Part shown: positions 44,898 to 53,861 of the stretch, in pieces
Position numbering within the stretch: position 1 is the stretch's first letter
Layout: each line of letters begins with the position of its first letter
DNA from: Kosakonia quasisacchari
Lineage (GTDB): Bacteria; Pseudomonadota; Gammaproteobacteria; Enterobacterales; Enterobacteriaceae
Length of the DNA stretch: 64,000 nt
Assembly (NCBI RefSeq): GCF_004331415.1
Contig: NZ_SJOP01000009.1
Span: 124,001 to 188,000, forward strand
Direction of reading: 5' to 3'
Notes under the pieces: model-generated
Told to the model about the DNA's origin: nothing
Databases searched by the model: none
The model's input: the letters and a program-made list of their open reading frames with translations, nothing else
Made by a program: the position numbers and the translations under genes

Positions 44898-47516
44898 ATG
44901 TCAGAAATCAGCCGCGCCGTTCTGTTCGGCAAACTCGATACGCTGTTATTTACCTCGCTGGAAAGTGCCACCGCTTTTTGTAAGCTGCGTGGCAACCCGT
45001 ATGTGGAGCTGGTTCACTGGCTGCATCAACTGATGCAACAGACGGACGGCGATCTGCAACAGGTTATTCGCCACTTTTCGCTGGATGAAGAGGCGCTGAC
45101 GCGCGATATCGTCGCGGCGCTGGACAAACTGCCGCGCGGCGCAAGTTCGGTTTCCGACTTGTCAGAACACATTGATACCGCCGTTGAGCGCGCATGGGTT
45201 TACGGTTCGCTAAAATATGGCGTGACGCGCATTCGCGGCGGCCATCTGCTGGCCGGGATCCTGAAAACCTGGAGCCTGGCGAACGTGCTGAAAGGCATTT
45301 CGCCGCAGTTTGAGCGTATCAGCGCCGATGCGTTGCTGGATGGCTTCGATGCCATTTTCGCCAACAGCAAAGAGAGCCAGCAAGTCACCGTGGCGCTGAA
45401 CGATGATGCTGGTGCGGGTATTCCGCAGCAGCAGGGCACGCTGGCGCAGTATGGTCAGGATCTGACCGCCCGGGCGCGCGACGGTAAAATTGACCCGGTA
45501 GTGGGGCGCGATGAAGAGATCCGCCAGATGGTGGATATTCTGATGCGTCGCCGCCAGAACAACCCGCTGCTGACCGGTGAAGCGGGCGTCGGTAAAACCG
45601 CCGTCGTGGAAGGGCTGGCGCTGCGCATAGCTATTGGTGATGTGCCGGAACCGCTGAAAGATGTGCAACTGTGGCTGCTGGATATAGGTATGTTGCAGGC
45701 GGGCGCGGGAATGAAAGGCGAATTTGAAGCGCGTTTACAGTCGCTGATTAACGAAGTGCAATCGAGCCCGACGCCGATCATTCTGTTTATCGACGAAATC
45801 CACACGCTGATTGGCGCAGGCGGCCAGCAGGGTACGGGCGATGCCGCCAACCTGCTGAAACCGGCGCTGGCGCGTGGCCAGCTTCGCACCATTGGCGCGA
45901 CCACCTGGGCGGAATACAAAAAATACATTGAGAAAGATCCGGCGTTGACCCGCCGTTTCCAGACCGTACAAGTTGCGGAGCCAGACGAAGAAAAAGCGGT
46001 GCTGATGCTGCGCAGCACCGTTTCGGCACTGGAAAAACACCACCGCGTGCTGCTGCTGGATGAAGCGGTTGTCGCAGCGGTGAAACTCTCGCACCGCTAC
46101 ATTCCGGCGCGCCAGTTGCCGGATAAAGCTGTTGCGCTGCTCGACACCGCCTGTGCGCGCGTCGCGGTAAGCCAAAGTTCTCCGCCGCCGCAGCTGGAAG
46201 ATTGCCTGCACCGCATCGCCGCGCTGGACGTAGAAATTGAGATTGCCAACCGTGAAGCGAAAATGGCGACCGGTGAAAGCGATCGTGTGGAGAAATTGCA
46301 GGTCGAGCTGGAAAAACTGGCGCAACAACGCGACGAACTGACGGCGCGCTGGGAGCAGGAGCAGGCGCTGGTTGACGCGATTATTGCGCTGCGCGCACAA
46401 CTGCACACCTCGCCGGAAGAGGCGTTGGCCGATTTACGCGCCACGCTGACGCAACAGCAGGCAGAACTGCGGGCGCTACAGGGCGACGCGCCGCTGCTGT
46501 TTACCTCGGTCGATGCCAACGTGGTCGCCGCCGTGGTATCCGATTGGACCGGCATTCCGCTGGGGCGGATGGTGAAAAACGAAATCGACGCGGTGCTAAA
46601 ACTCGCCGATACCCTCAACGAACGCGTAATTGGACAGCGCCACGGACTGGAACTGATTGCCAAACGTGTGCAGACCTCGCGTGCGCGTCTGGACGATCCG
46701 AACAAACCGGTGGGCGTCTTTATGCTGTGTGGCCCGTCCGGCGTCGGTAAAACCGAAACCGCGCTGGCGCTGGCGGAGTCGCTGTATGGCGGCGAGCAGA
46801 ACGTTATCACCATCAACATGAGTGAGTTCCAGGAAGCGCATACGGTTTCGACGCTGAAAGGCGCGCCTCCGGGCTATGTCGGTTACGGCGAAGGCGGGGT
46901 GTTAACCGAAGCGGTGCGCCGCCGTCCTTACAGCGTGGTGCTGCTCGATGAGATCGAAAAAGCCCACCCGGACGTGCATGAAATCTTCTTCCAGGTGTTC
47001 GATAAAGGCTGGATGGAAGATGGCGAAGGCCGCCATATCGATTTCCGCAACACCATTATTATTCTCACCTCCAACGTCGGGACTGAGCTGATTACCGGCA
47101 TGTGTGCCGATCCGGAACTGATGCCGGAACCGGACGCCCTGCGCGATGCGCTGCGCCCGCCGCTGTTGCAAGTTTTCCCGCCAGCGCTGCTGGGACGTTT
47201 GCTGGTGGTGCCGTACTACCCGCTCAGCGACGAGATGCTGGCGATGATTGTGCGCTTGCAGCTTAAACGCATTCAGCGCCGCCTGGCGGATAACCACGGG
47301 ATTGTGTCGGAAGTGGACGACAGCGTGGTGGCGCAAATTGTTGCCCGCTGCACGGAAGTCGAATCAGGCGGCCGTATGGTGGACGCCATCCTTACCAATA
47401 CACTGCTGCCGCTGATGAGCCAGCTATTACTCGACGCCAGCGCGCGCGACGAGCAATATAAGCGCTTACGGGTCACGTTTGAGCAGGGTGAGTTTCACTG
47501 TCAGTTTGCGGCGTAA
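44898..47516 (+). CDS. clpV: T6SS sheath-recycling AAA+ ATPase ClpV (TssH)
   Basis: An 872-residue Hsp100 ATPase of the ClpV1 type. The N-terminal domain (about 1-155) recognises contracted TssC. Two AAA+ modules follow: Walker A GEAGVGKTA near residue 230 with LFIDEIHTL, and GPSGVGKTE near 615 with VVLLDEIEKAH. A coiled-coil middle domain lies near 400-500. I choose ATG 44898 (MSEISRAVLFGKL) with GGA 7 bases ahead; ATG 44886 would add four residues. It disassembles used sheaths so TssB and TssC can be reused; TagJ in this cluster may help it. Confidence 0.97.
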   Translation: MSEISRAVLFGKLDTLLFTSLESATAFCKLRGNPYVELVHWLHQLMQQTDGDLQQVIRHFSLDEEALTRDIVAALDKLPRGASSVSDLSEHIDTAVERAWVYGSLKYGVTRIRGGHLLAGILKTWSLANVLKGISPQFERISADALLDGFDAIFANSKESQQVTVALNDDAGAGIPQQQGTLAQYGQDLTARARDGKIDPVVGRDEEIRQMVDILMRRRQNNPLLTGEAGVGKTAVVEGLALRIAIGDVPEPLKDVQLWLLDIGMLQAGAGMKGEFEARLQSLINEVQSSPTPIILFIDEIHTLIGAGGQQGTGDAANLLKPALARGQLRTIGATTWAEYKKYIEKDPALTRRFQTVQVAEPDEEKAVLMLRSTVSALEKHHRVLLLDEAVVAAVKLSHRYIPARQLPDKAVALLDTACARVAVSQSSPPPQLEDCLHRIAALDVEIEIANREAKMATGESDRVEKLQVELEKLAQQRDELTARWEQEQALVDAIIALRAQLHTSPEEALADLRATLTQQQAELRALQGDAPLLFTSVDANVVAAVVSDWTGIPLGRMVKNEIDAVLKLADTLNERVIGQRHGLELIAKRVQTSRARLDDPNKPVGVFMLCGPSGVGKTETALALAESLYGGEQNVITINMSEFQEAHTVSTLKGAPPGYVGYGEGGVLTEAVRRRPYSVVLLDEIEKAHPDVHEIFFQVFDKGWMEDGEGRHIDFRNTIIILTSNVGTELITGMCADPELMPEPDALRDALRPPLLQVFPPALLGRLLVVPYYPLSDEMLAMIVRLQLKRIQRRLADNHGIVSEVDDSVVAQIVARCTEVESGGRMVDAILTNTLLPLMSQLLLDASARDEQYKRLRVTFEQGEFHCQFAA

Positions 47517-47542
47517 AGCCATTATCAAGAGAGTTTTCCAAT

Positions 47543-49015
47543 ATGACGGATCACGATAACAACCGGAGTGTACCGAATGCACTGCCACCGGGATATCGCT
47601 TCAACGAGTTCGAAATTTTAGAAGTGATCGGCGGCGGTGGTTTTGGCATCGTCTATCGCGCCAAGGATCACCAGCTTGAGCGAACCATCGCGATTAAAGA
47701 GTTTATGCCGTCGTCGCTGGCGGTACGTAATGACGACATGACGCTGGTGCTGCGCAGTGAGCGCTTCAGTAAAGCGTTTACCGCCGGGCTGAACAGTTTT
47801 ATTCAGGAAGCGCGTCTGCTGGCGCGCTTCAATCACCCGAACTTGCTGCATGTACTGCGCTTCTGGGTGCAGAACGACACCGCCTACATGGGGACGGTGT
47901 TTTACAGCGGTACCACGCTTTCCCGACTGCGTGAAAAGAACCCGACGCTGATTAATGAAGCGTGGATCCGCCGCATGCTGCCGATGCTGCTGGGCGCTAT
48001 CAAAACCATTCATGACGAAGGCTACCTGCACCGTGATATCTCGCTGGATAACATCCAGATTCAGGATAACGGCCTGCCGGTGTTGCTCGATTTCGGCTCT
48101 GCGCGTCGCAGTATTGGCTCGGTTTCCGATGAAACCGAAACCATGTTGCGTCCCGGTTATGCGCCGATTGAACAATACACCGACGACAACGAAAGCGAGC
48201 AGGGGCCGTGGACTGATATTTATGCTCTTGGTGCGGTGTTGCACACGCTGATTATTGGCTCGCCGCCGCCGGTAAGTGTGGTGCGCAGCATCCAGGACAC
48301 CTATGTGCCGCTGACGCAGCGCGGATTGCCGGGTTACTCGCACACGCTGTTGCAGGCGGTGGATCGCGCGCTGGCGCTGAAAATGGAAGATCGCCCGCAA
48401 ACGATAGATGAATTTGCCGCGCTGATTGAAATGCCGGTCGCCGGGATCGACGACGTAATGAGTGTGAAACAGCCTGGCACCATGCTGGTGCCGGTCGAAG
48501 AAATACCGGAAAAAACCGATGCGCTGAGTAGCGTTAAACGTTACAAAGTGCCGGGGCTGGTGGCCGCTGGCGTTATTGTTGGGGTGATTGCGGGTGCGGC
48601 GCTGTTTGGCGGGAGTTCCTCGCCGGACAATGCGGCGACGCAGAATACCAGCAACGCCGAGCAGCAACAAACCACGCCGCAAGCGTCTGAGCCGCCGCGC
48701 CAGACGGTGCAGGGGACAACCACCGCCCCTGCGGCGACGCCTGCGCAAACCACGCAGACGCAGGCACAAAACCAGACTACCTCACCTGCGGCGCAGGAGC
48801 CGGTTGCGCAGATTTTCGTTCGCATGAACGAGGGCGAAAAACTGACGTTGAACGGCGAAGCGCAGTCTGTTTCTCCTGCAACTAACGGTTTTGCTTCGCT
48901 GAAACTGCAACCGGGGCGTTATAACCTGGTGTTGCAGGGCAATGGCCAGACCCGCAGCCAGACCATTACCATTGGGCAGCCAGGCACCTGGCTTATTAAC
49001 CCGCAAGCACAATAG
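47543..49015 (+). CDS. ppkA: T6SS serine/threonine protein kinase PpkA
   Basis: A 490-residue membrane kinase. The Gly-rich loop IGGGGFG lies near 29-35, the ATP lysine at K52, the catalytic loop HRD at 163-165 and DFG at 183-185. One membrane helix spans about 334-356, followed by a Thr/Gln/Ala-rich periplasmic stretch and a small C-terminal domain (about 425-490). It phosphorylates Fha to activate the T6SS. The periplasmic part is expected to sense envelope signals. It follows clpV by 26 bases, and a strong hairpin follows it. Confidence 0.92.
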   Translation: MTDHDNNRSVPNALPPGYRFNEFEILEVIGGGGFGIVYRAKDHQLERTIAIKEFMPSSLAVRNDDMTLVLRSERFSKAFTAGLNSFIQEARLLARFNHPNLLHVLRFWVQNDTAYMGTVFYSGTTLSRLREKNPTLINEAWIRRMLPMLLGAIKTIHDEGYLHRDISLDNIQIQDNGLPVLLDFGSARRSIGSVSDETETMLRPGYAPIEQYTDDNESEQGPWTDIYALGAVLHTLIIGSPPPVSVVRSIQDTYVPLTQRGLPGYSHTLLQAVDRALALKMEDRPQTIDEFAALIEMPVAGIDDVMSVKQPGTMLVPVEEIPEKTDALSSVKRYKVPGLVAAGVIVGVIAGAALFGGSSSPDNAATQNTSNAEQQQTTPQASEPPRQTVQGTTTAPAATPAQTTQTQAQNQTTSPAAQEPVAQIFVRMNEGEKLTLNGEAQSVSPATNGFASLKLQPGRYNLVLQGNGQTRSQTITIGQPGTWLINPQAQ

Positions 49016-49044
49016 TGATGGTTCCTCCGGGCTGACGCCCGGCA

Positions 49045-49080
49045 GCGCGTGGGAAGCCTTTCCCACGCGCGTCATTTTTC
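49045..49080 (+). terminator. Terminator after ppkA
   Basis: An 11-bp perfect stem (GCGCGTGGGAA / TTCCCACGCGC) with a GCCT loop followed shortly by TTTTT. It separates the structural operon from the eag-vgrG cargo region. Confidence 0.85.
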
Positions 49081-49157
49081 ACATTGCATGATGTTGCAAT
49101 GTTTCCTTATTGCAATAACAACGCTCGTCTCGCTCGTTATATTAAAAAGACAGAACT

Positions 49158-49535
49158 ATGAATTTATTAACACACAGCAATCAGGGTGGCGGTGAATTTA
49201 CGTTTGTCGTATCGCGAAGTAATGCAAAAGCCGACGATAAAGTTCACGCCCTCGCTGCCCGAAAAACGCGTGAGCTGGAGATGACGCTCATTGATTTTCA
49301 CCTTGAATCGTCGGAAATGCTGGAAGTGGACGGTTATCCCGCTGTGGAACTCTTCTACCAGTTCAAAAATGACAACCACGTTATCTTCCAACGCCAAACG
49401 TTAATTTTGCTCGACGATCTCGCCGGAAAAAAAATGGTGAGCTACGTGGGTACCTGCCCTGGCGAATTCAGTGAAGAAAATCAAAAGCAATATCAACAAA
49501 TCATCCAGAGTATTAAATTTCATCGTGCAAAATAG
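49158..49535 (+). CDS. DUF1795 (Eag/DcrB-like) T6SS chaperone
   Basis: A 125-residue cytoplasmic protein of the DUF1795 family. The pattern FTFVVSRSNAKADDKVHAL then LEVDGYPAVELFYQF and the Gln-rich C-terminus (QKQYQQIIQSIKF) fits Eag chaperones, which bind N-terminal membrane segments of effectors and load them onto VgrG. It stands 60 bases upstream of vgrG in its own small unit. No effector with an obvious Eag-bound transmembrane region or Rhs repeats is visible nearby, so its client is unclear. Confidence 0.8.
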   Translation: MNLLTHSNQGGGEFTFVVSRSNAKADDKVHALAARKTRELEMTLIDFHLESSEMLEVDGYPAVELFYQFKNDNHVIFQRQTLILLDDLAGKKMVSYVGTCPGEFSEENQKQYQQIIQSIKFHRAK

Positions 49536-49595
49536 CGTGCGGGTTTTACCGTGCGGAGATTGCCGCTGACAGACACTGAGTAGGGATCTCTCGTT

Positions 49596-51851
49596 ATGCA
49601 GAACAGAATCACGGCGACGTTACCCGTTGAGGGCTTACTTTTCTGGAAACTTACCGGGCGCGAAGCGCTGTCGGAGTCATTTACGCTGGCGCTGACGGTA
49701 CTGGGCACCGATGCGCGCGCAGACCGCAGCAAGTTGCTGGGTCAATCCGTAACGGTTAATATTCCGACCCAGGGAATGGGAACGCGTCATATCAATGGCA
49801 AAATCACCCGCGTGGCGGTGAGCGCCGTGGAGCTTTCGGGTACCCGTTACGCGGTGTATCAGCTCACTGTGGAGCCGGATCTGTGGCCGATGAAACGCGA
49901 CCGCAACCTGCGTATCTTCCAGGGCCAGACTGCGCCGCAGATTGTGAAAACGCTGCTCGGCGAATATCAGGTGAACGTGGAAGATAAGCTGACCGGTAGC
50001 TACCGCACGTGGGATTACTGCGTGCAGTACCAGGAATCGAGCCTCGATTTCATCAGCCGCCTGATGGAACTTGAAGGTATCGCCTACCATTTCCGCCACG
50101 AAGCCGACCGCCATGTGCTGGTGCTGACCGACGCGGCGACCGAACATCAGCCCTTCAGCGGGTATGAAACCATTCCGTACCACCAGACGCCGTCGGGCGG
50201 CAGCACCGATGAAGAGGGCATCAGCCAGTGGGCGCTGGAGGACAGCGTGACGCCGGGCATTTACAGTCTGGATGATTACGATTTTCGCAAACCCAACGCC
50301 TGGCTGTTCCAGGCGCGGCAGAACCCCGCATCACCGCAGCCGGGCAGCATCGATGTTTACGACTGGCCGGGGCGTTTTGTCGAGCACGGTCACGGTGAGT
50401 ATTACGCGCGTATCCGCCAGGAGCGCTGGCAGGTGGAGCATCAGCAGATTCAGGGCACCGCCACGGCGATTGGCGTTGCCCCGGGGAACACCTTTTCGCT
50501 GTATAACGCACCGTTTTTCAGTGATAACGGCGAGTACCTGACCACCGAAGCGAACTACTTTTTCGAGGAAAACCGCTACGCCAGCGGTTCCGATGGCGAA
50601 ACTATTCACCGCATCGATTTCACCGTCATTCCGTCGTCGGTGGTGTTCCGCCCGGCAGCGGTGACGGCGTGGCCGAAAACCTACGGTCCGCAGACGGCAA
50701 AAGTGGTCGGCCCGCAGGGCGAGAGTATCTGGACGGATAAATATGGCCGGGTGAAGGTGAAATTCCACTGGGACCGGCTGGCAAAAGGCGATGACACCAG
50801 CTCCTGCTGGGTGCGTGTGTCGAGTGCCTGGGCGGGGCAGGGCTTCGGCGGGGTGCAAATCCCGCGCGTGGGCGACGAAGTGGTGATCGACTTTATCAAC
50901 GGCGACCCGGACAGACCAATCGTCACCGGACGCGTCTATAACGAATCCAGCATGCCGCCGTGGTCACTGCCGGGTGACTCAACGCGCATGGGCTTCATGA
51001 CCCGCAGCAAAGACGGCAGTAAAGACAACGCCAGCTACCTGTTTTTTGAGGATCGCGCCGGAAGCGAAGCTGTCGAGTTGCATTCCGAAAAAGATATGAA
51101 AGTCTCGGTGGAAAATGACAAGACGGTCAACATTGATGGCAATCGCACGACGACCATTCTGAAAGAGCAGAAAGACGATGTCACCGGCGACGCCTCGTTC
51201 CACTATCGTGCGAAGCGCACGACCACGGTAGATGAAGCGGAAACCACCACCTTCAACAACAGCCAGACGGAAACTATCAAGAATGGGCGTACGCTGAATA
51301 TCACCAGCGGCGGTGATATTGTTAATATTAAAGGTGATCGTATTATCGATATTGACGGCACGAATTTGCATCATGTTACTAAACTAGTTACGGAGAAATT
51401 TGATCAGGGACAGGAAACAACCATTGTTGCGGGGGGGAAGAGGGAAACGATCAGCGGTGATGTTAACGTTAATATTAAAGGCGACTGGACTCAAATAATT
51501 GAGTCAGGGAAAACGTTTATATCAAGTCCAAACGAAATAACTATAAAAAGTGACAAGAAAATTAGCATAGAGTCTCCATCCAATTGGGTGAAAACCTCTG
51601 TACATTCTTTTTCAATTACAGGATTTAATGAAAGCATAACAGGTAATAATGTATCTTTAACTGGTAATTCAATAGGCACGACAGGCATGGGGTCATCGCT
51701 GACGGCAGTTAGTTATGGTAGTACTGCATTAAGTATGAGTCGAACATTAGTTAGCTATTCAGTAAAGACAATAGATAATAAAAGGTCGCTTACGAAAATT
51801 GAAAACTCTGTCCAAAATTTAGTTATTAGTGCAATTCATTTATTTATATGA
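49596..51851 (+). CDS. vgrG: T6SS spike protein VgrG (TssI)
   Basis: A 751-residue spike. The gp27-like part spans about 1-370 and the gp5-like OB-fold about 380-460 (VKVKFHWDRLAKGDD, SSAWAGQGFGGVQIPRVGDEV split by a short gap). It is followed by the triple beta-helix with regular valine/glycine repeats. From about codon 590 the DNA turns AT-rich, and the tail consists of SITG/SLTG-like repeats with a final unlike segment ending SAIHLFI. I see no enzyme domain in the tail; it probably serves to bind a tip or effector. It overlaps or abuts the next small gene. Confidence 0.96.
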   Translation: MQNRITATLPVEGLLFWKLTGREALSESFTLALTVLGTDARADRSKLLGQSVTVNIPTQGMGTRHINGKITRVAVSAVELSGTRYAVYQLTVEPDLWPMKRDRNLRIFQGQTAPQIVKTLLGEYQVNVEDKLTGSYRTWDYCVQYQESSLDFISRLMELEGIAYHFRHEADRHVLVLTDAATEHQPFSGYETIPYHQTPSGGSTDEEGISQWALEDSVTPGIYSLDDYDFRKPNAWLFQARQNPASPQPGSIDVYDWPGRFVEHGHGEYYARIRQERWQVEHQQIQGTATAIGVAPGNTFSLYNAPFFSDNGEYLTTEANYFFEENRYASGSDGETIHRIDFTVIPSSVVFRPAAVTAWPKTYGPQTAKVVGPQGESIWTDKYGRVKVKFHWDRLAKGDDTSSCWVRVSSAWAGQGFGGVQIPRVGDEVVIDFINGDPDRPIVTGRVYNESSMPPWSLPGDSTRMGFMTRSKDGSKDNASYLFFEDRAGSEAVELHSEKDMKVSVENDKTVNIDGNRTTTILKEQKDDVTGDASFHYRAKRTTTVDEAETTTFNNSQTETIKNGRTLNITSGGDIVNIKGDRIIDIDGTNLHHVTKLVTEKFDQGQETTIVAGGKRETISGDVNVNIKGDWTQIIESGKTFISSPNEITIKSDKKISIESPSNWVKTSVHSFSITGFNESITGNNVSLTGNSIGTTGMGSSLTAVSYGSTALSMSRTLVSYSVKTIDNKRSLTKIENSVQNLVISAIHLFI

Positions 51852-51859
51852 AGGTGAAT

Positions 51860-52240
51860 ATGAGTGCTTTTACAGAAACTCCCTTAATAATCGGCGTTAT
51901 CGTATCTATCCTGGGGATTATACTGGCCTTTTCAACATTAAAGCCGAATAAAGATGAAGTTACCACTCTGCGTGACTGGTCATCCAGAGAAAAGTGGAGT
52001 GGTCAAATTATTGAGACGTCACTTGAATCATGGCATCAAACAGATACCAAGTACGGCAATGATTTTTTATACGATTTTACTTTTACGGCTACTATTAATG
52101 ACACAAGGAAAAAATATGTCGCAAAAGGTCTGGTTAGACCTAATGAGATACATAAGATTCAGAAAGGTTTAACTCTAATAATAAAATATAATGCTGATAA
52201 TCCACCACGTATAGCTGTGATGGCTATCGATTATAAATAA
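51860..52240 (+). CDS. Small membrane-anchored protein, array member 1 (family B)
   Basis: A 126-residue protein with one N-terminal membrane helix (about 8-27) and a beta-rich domain with KYGNDFLYDFTFTA, a KGL segment and RIAVMAIDYK at the end. It resembles members 7 and 8 of this array (54823 and 55216). ATG 51860 has AAGG 5 bases ahead; ATG 51848 overlaps the vgrG stop and is the alternative. Placement directly after vgrG suggests immunity or an adaptor. I do not recognise a named family with certainty. Confidence 0.7.
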   Translation: MSAFTETPLIIGVIVSILGIILAFSTLKPNKDEVTTLRDWSSREKWSGQIIETSLESWHQTDTKYGNDFLYDFTFTATINDTRKKYVAKGLVRPNEIHKIQKGLTLIIKYNADNPPRIAVMAIDYK

Positions 52241-52389
52241 AACCTATGCCGCTTTTTTCAAACGATGAATAAAGATAGTTTTGAATTGGTATCATATGCA
52301 TATAATTTCCTTTGTTATTACATTTTAGCTAGTTGAAATTATTCATTTAAAGCCATCTTATCGATAAATATAAATCTTAAGAGGTCATA

Positions 52390-52749
52390 ATGTTCACTGG
52401 CGATAATGTTGGCCTGATATTAAGCATTGTAACGCCATGCTTCCTTATTTATTTGGTATTCCATACAGGGATGGCTCATGATGATTTTAAAAAGAACGGT
52501 ATAAGGACAGTTGCTAAGATAAATAATATCAAGCAAATATCCACTTCAGGTACTGGTTCGCCAAAATGTGTCTTTACGCTTTCTTTTACTACGCAAGATG
52601 GTCAAGATATAAGTCTGGAAAAAACACAAGTTGTTACTGTGTTAGATATGATGCCTCTCGAGCGAGAGCGCAAAGTGGATATTTACTACAAGAAAGAAAA
52701 TCCTAAAAAAATATGGCTGATACTTGAATCAGAAAGTCGGATAAAGTAA
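52390..52749 (+). CDS. Small membrane-anchored protein, array member 2 (family A)
   Basis: A 119-residue protein: N-terminal helix (about 8-26), then HDDFKKNGIRTVAKI, SGTGS and a beta-rich domain ending YYKKENPKKIWLIL. It is clearly related to members 3 and 4 (shared DxFKKxGIRTxAKI and SGTG), but its C-terminal half has diverged. The layout resembles DUF3592-like proteins, an uncertain match. The ribosome site AAGAGG precedes the ATG. Confidence 0.7.
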   Translation: MFTGDNVGLILSIVTPCFLIYLVFHTGMAHDDFKKNGIRTVAKINNIKQISTSGTGSPKCVFTLSFTTQDGQDISLEKTQVVTVLDMMPLERERKVDIYYKKENPKKIWLILESESRIK

Positions 52750-52821
52750 TTAAATATATGGCTTAATCTAGACGTTGTCATCGGCAACGTCTTACTCTTT
52801 TATCGTGCTTAGTGCACAGCT

Positions 52822-52938
52822 ATGGTAGTTGAGGCAGAAACCAACACCGTCAAAAACAGCCAGATGAAAATCATTAAAAATGGATGTGCGCTGAATATTA
52901 CCTACTGTGGTGTAACTATTTCTAAATTAAGAATTTAA
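52822..52938 (+). pseudogene. Decayed vgrG 3' fragment inside the array
   Basis: A 38-codon frame whose first 27 residues match the VgrG segment encoded at 51225-51305 at 17 of 27 positions (VEAET, KNSQ, IIKNG and LNIT blocks), with close DNA likeness as well. After LNIT the match ends. It has no ribosome site of note. I read it as the remains of an older vgrG 3' end left between array members 2 and 3. Confidence 0.75.
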
Positions 52939-52973
52939 ATCCATATATTACAGTTCTTATATAAGGTTAATCG

Positions 52974-53321
52974 ATGTCAGATTCATCAATGTGGTCTATT
53001 GTGATCATTGTATTGGTTATAGCCTGGCTTATTTATGGGATTATGAAATCCGGTTATGATGATGACAGGTTTAGAGCTAAGGGCATTAAAGTAGAGGCAA
53101 GGATTATTGATAAGAAAAATATCGGTGTGTCCGGTACGGGTAATGTTAAATTTAAAGTAAAAGTGGAATTTGAAACAACAGATGGTATCGTCAGTGCACA
53201 GGCTAAAAGGTATTTTACACCTGAGGACTTGATCAAGGTAATGAGGAAAAACACTGTGCTGCTATTTTATCTGCCAGAAAATCCTCAACAGATTTATTTG
53301 GTCCCTCAAGATATGGAATAA
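52974..53321 (+). CDS. Small membrane-anchored protein, array member 3 (family A)
   Basis: A 115-residue protein: N-terminal helix (about 7-24), DDDRFRAKGIKVEARI, SGTGN, then KRYFTPEDLIKVMRKNT and FYLPENPQQIYLV. It is highly similar to member 4 over the whole length. Basic residues follow the helix, which suggests a cytoplasmic C-terminal domain. The function is unknown; tandem copies after vgrG suit immunity. Confidence 0.72.
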   Translation: MSDSSMWSIVIIVLVIAWLIYGIMKSGYDDDRFRAKGIKVEARIIDKKNIGVSGTGNVKFKVKVEFETTDGIVSAQAKRYFTPEDLIKVMRKNTVLLFYLPENPQQIYLVPQDME

Positions 53322-53479
53322 CTATTATTGTAAATGGTGAATCGAATTGGTTAGTTGCAAAGATAATCCTGGTTGGCTTTTTTTGAAGGTCGGAGGCTGT
53401 AAAAATAACGGTTTTTCAGTAAGTGCAATCGTTTTTGACTGTGAAAAATATAAATTATATTCTTTTAATTATTTAAATC

Positions 53480-53839
53480 ATGGCAGCTATCGTGTTTGAC
53501 TCTCCTGTTTTTACCATCTCAATTATTTTTATTGTCTGCATTGGCATCCTTTTATTCTGTTACCATACAGGTGTTGTTCACGATAAATTTAAAAAAGAAG
53601 GAGTTAGAACAGAAGCGAAAATTTTAAGTAAGGAGAAAATTGGCGCATCGGGCACGGGAAATACTCGATTTCGCATGGTTGTCGAGTTTACAACTAAAAA
53701 TGAAACTGTAACCGTTACAACTAAAAGATTTTTTACGCCTGAGGATTTAATAAAAATCATGAGGAACAACACTGTTGTGCTTTACTATCTCCCTCAGGAT
53801 CCTCAACAAGTACTTCTTATGCCGGGCGAAATGGAATAA
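53480..53839 (+). CDS. Small membrane-anchored protein, array member 4 (family A)
   Basis: A 119-residue paralogue of member 3: N-terminal helix (about 10-28), HDKFKKEGVRTEAKI, SGTGN, KRFFTPEDLIKIMRNNT and YYLPQDPQQVLLM. The paired genes diverge mostly in the first 30 residues. The ribosome site is weak, so the start at 53480 is probable but not firm. Confidence 0.7.
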   Translation: MAAIVFDSPVFTISIIFIVCIGILLFCYHTGVVHDKFKKEGVRTEAKILSKEKIGASGTGNTRFRMVVEFTTKNETVTVTTKRFFTPEDLIKIMRNNTVVLYYLPQDPQQVLLMPGEME

Positions 53840-53861
53840 GTTAACTGGCTTTTTTTGAGCG

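Noticed and set aside
47618-48769. 383-codon minus-strand frame inside ppkA
   Set aside because: His/Arg/Gln-rich antisense artefact opposite a clear kinase.
51374-51851. VgrG tail as a fused toxin domain
   Set aside because: The tail is repeat-like beta sequence without catalytic motifs; better read as a spike extension.
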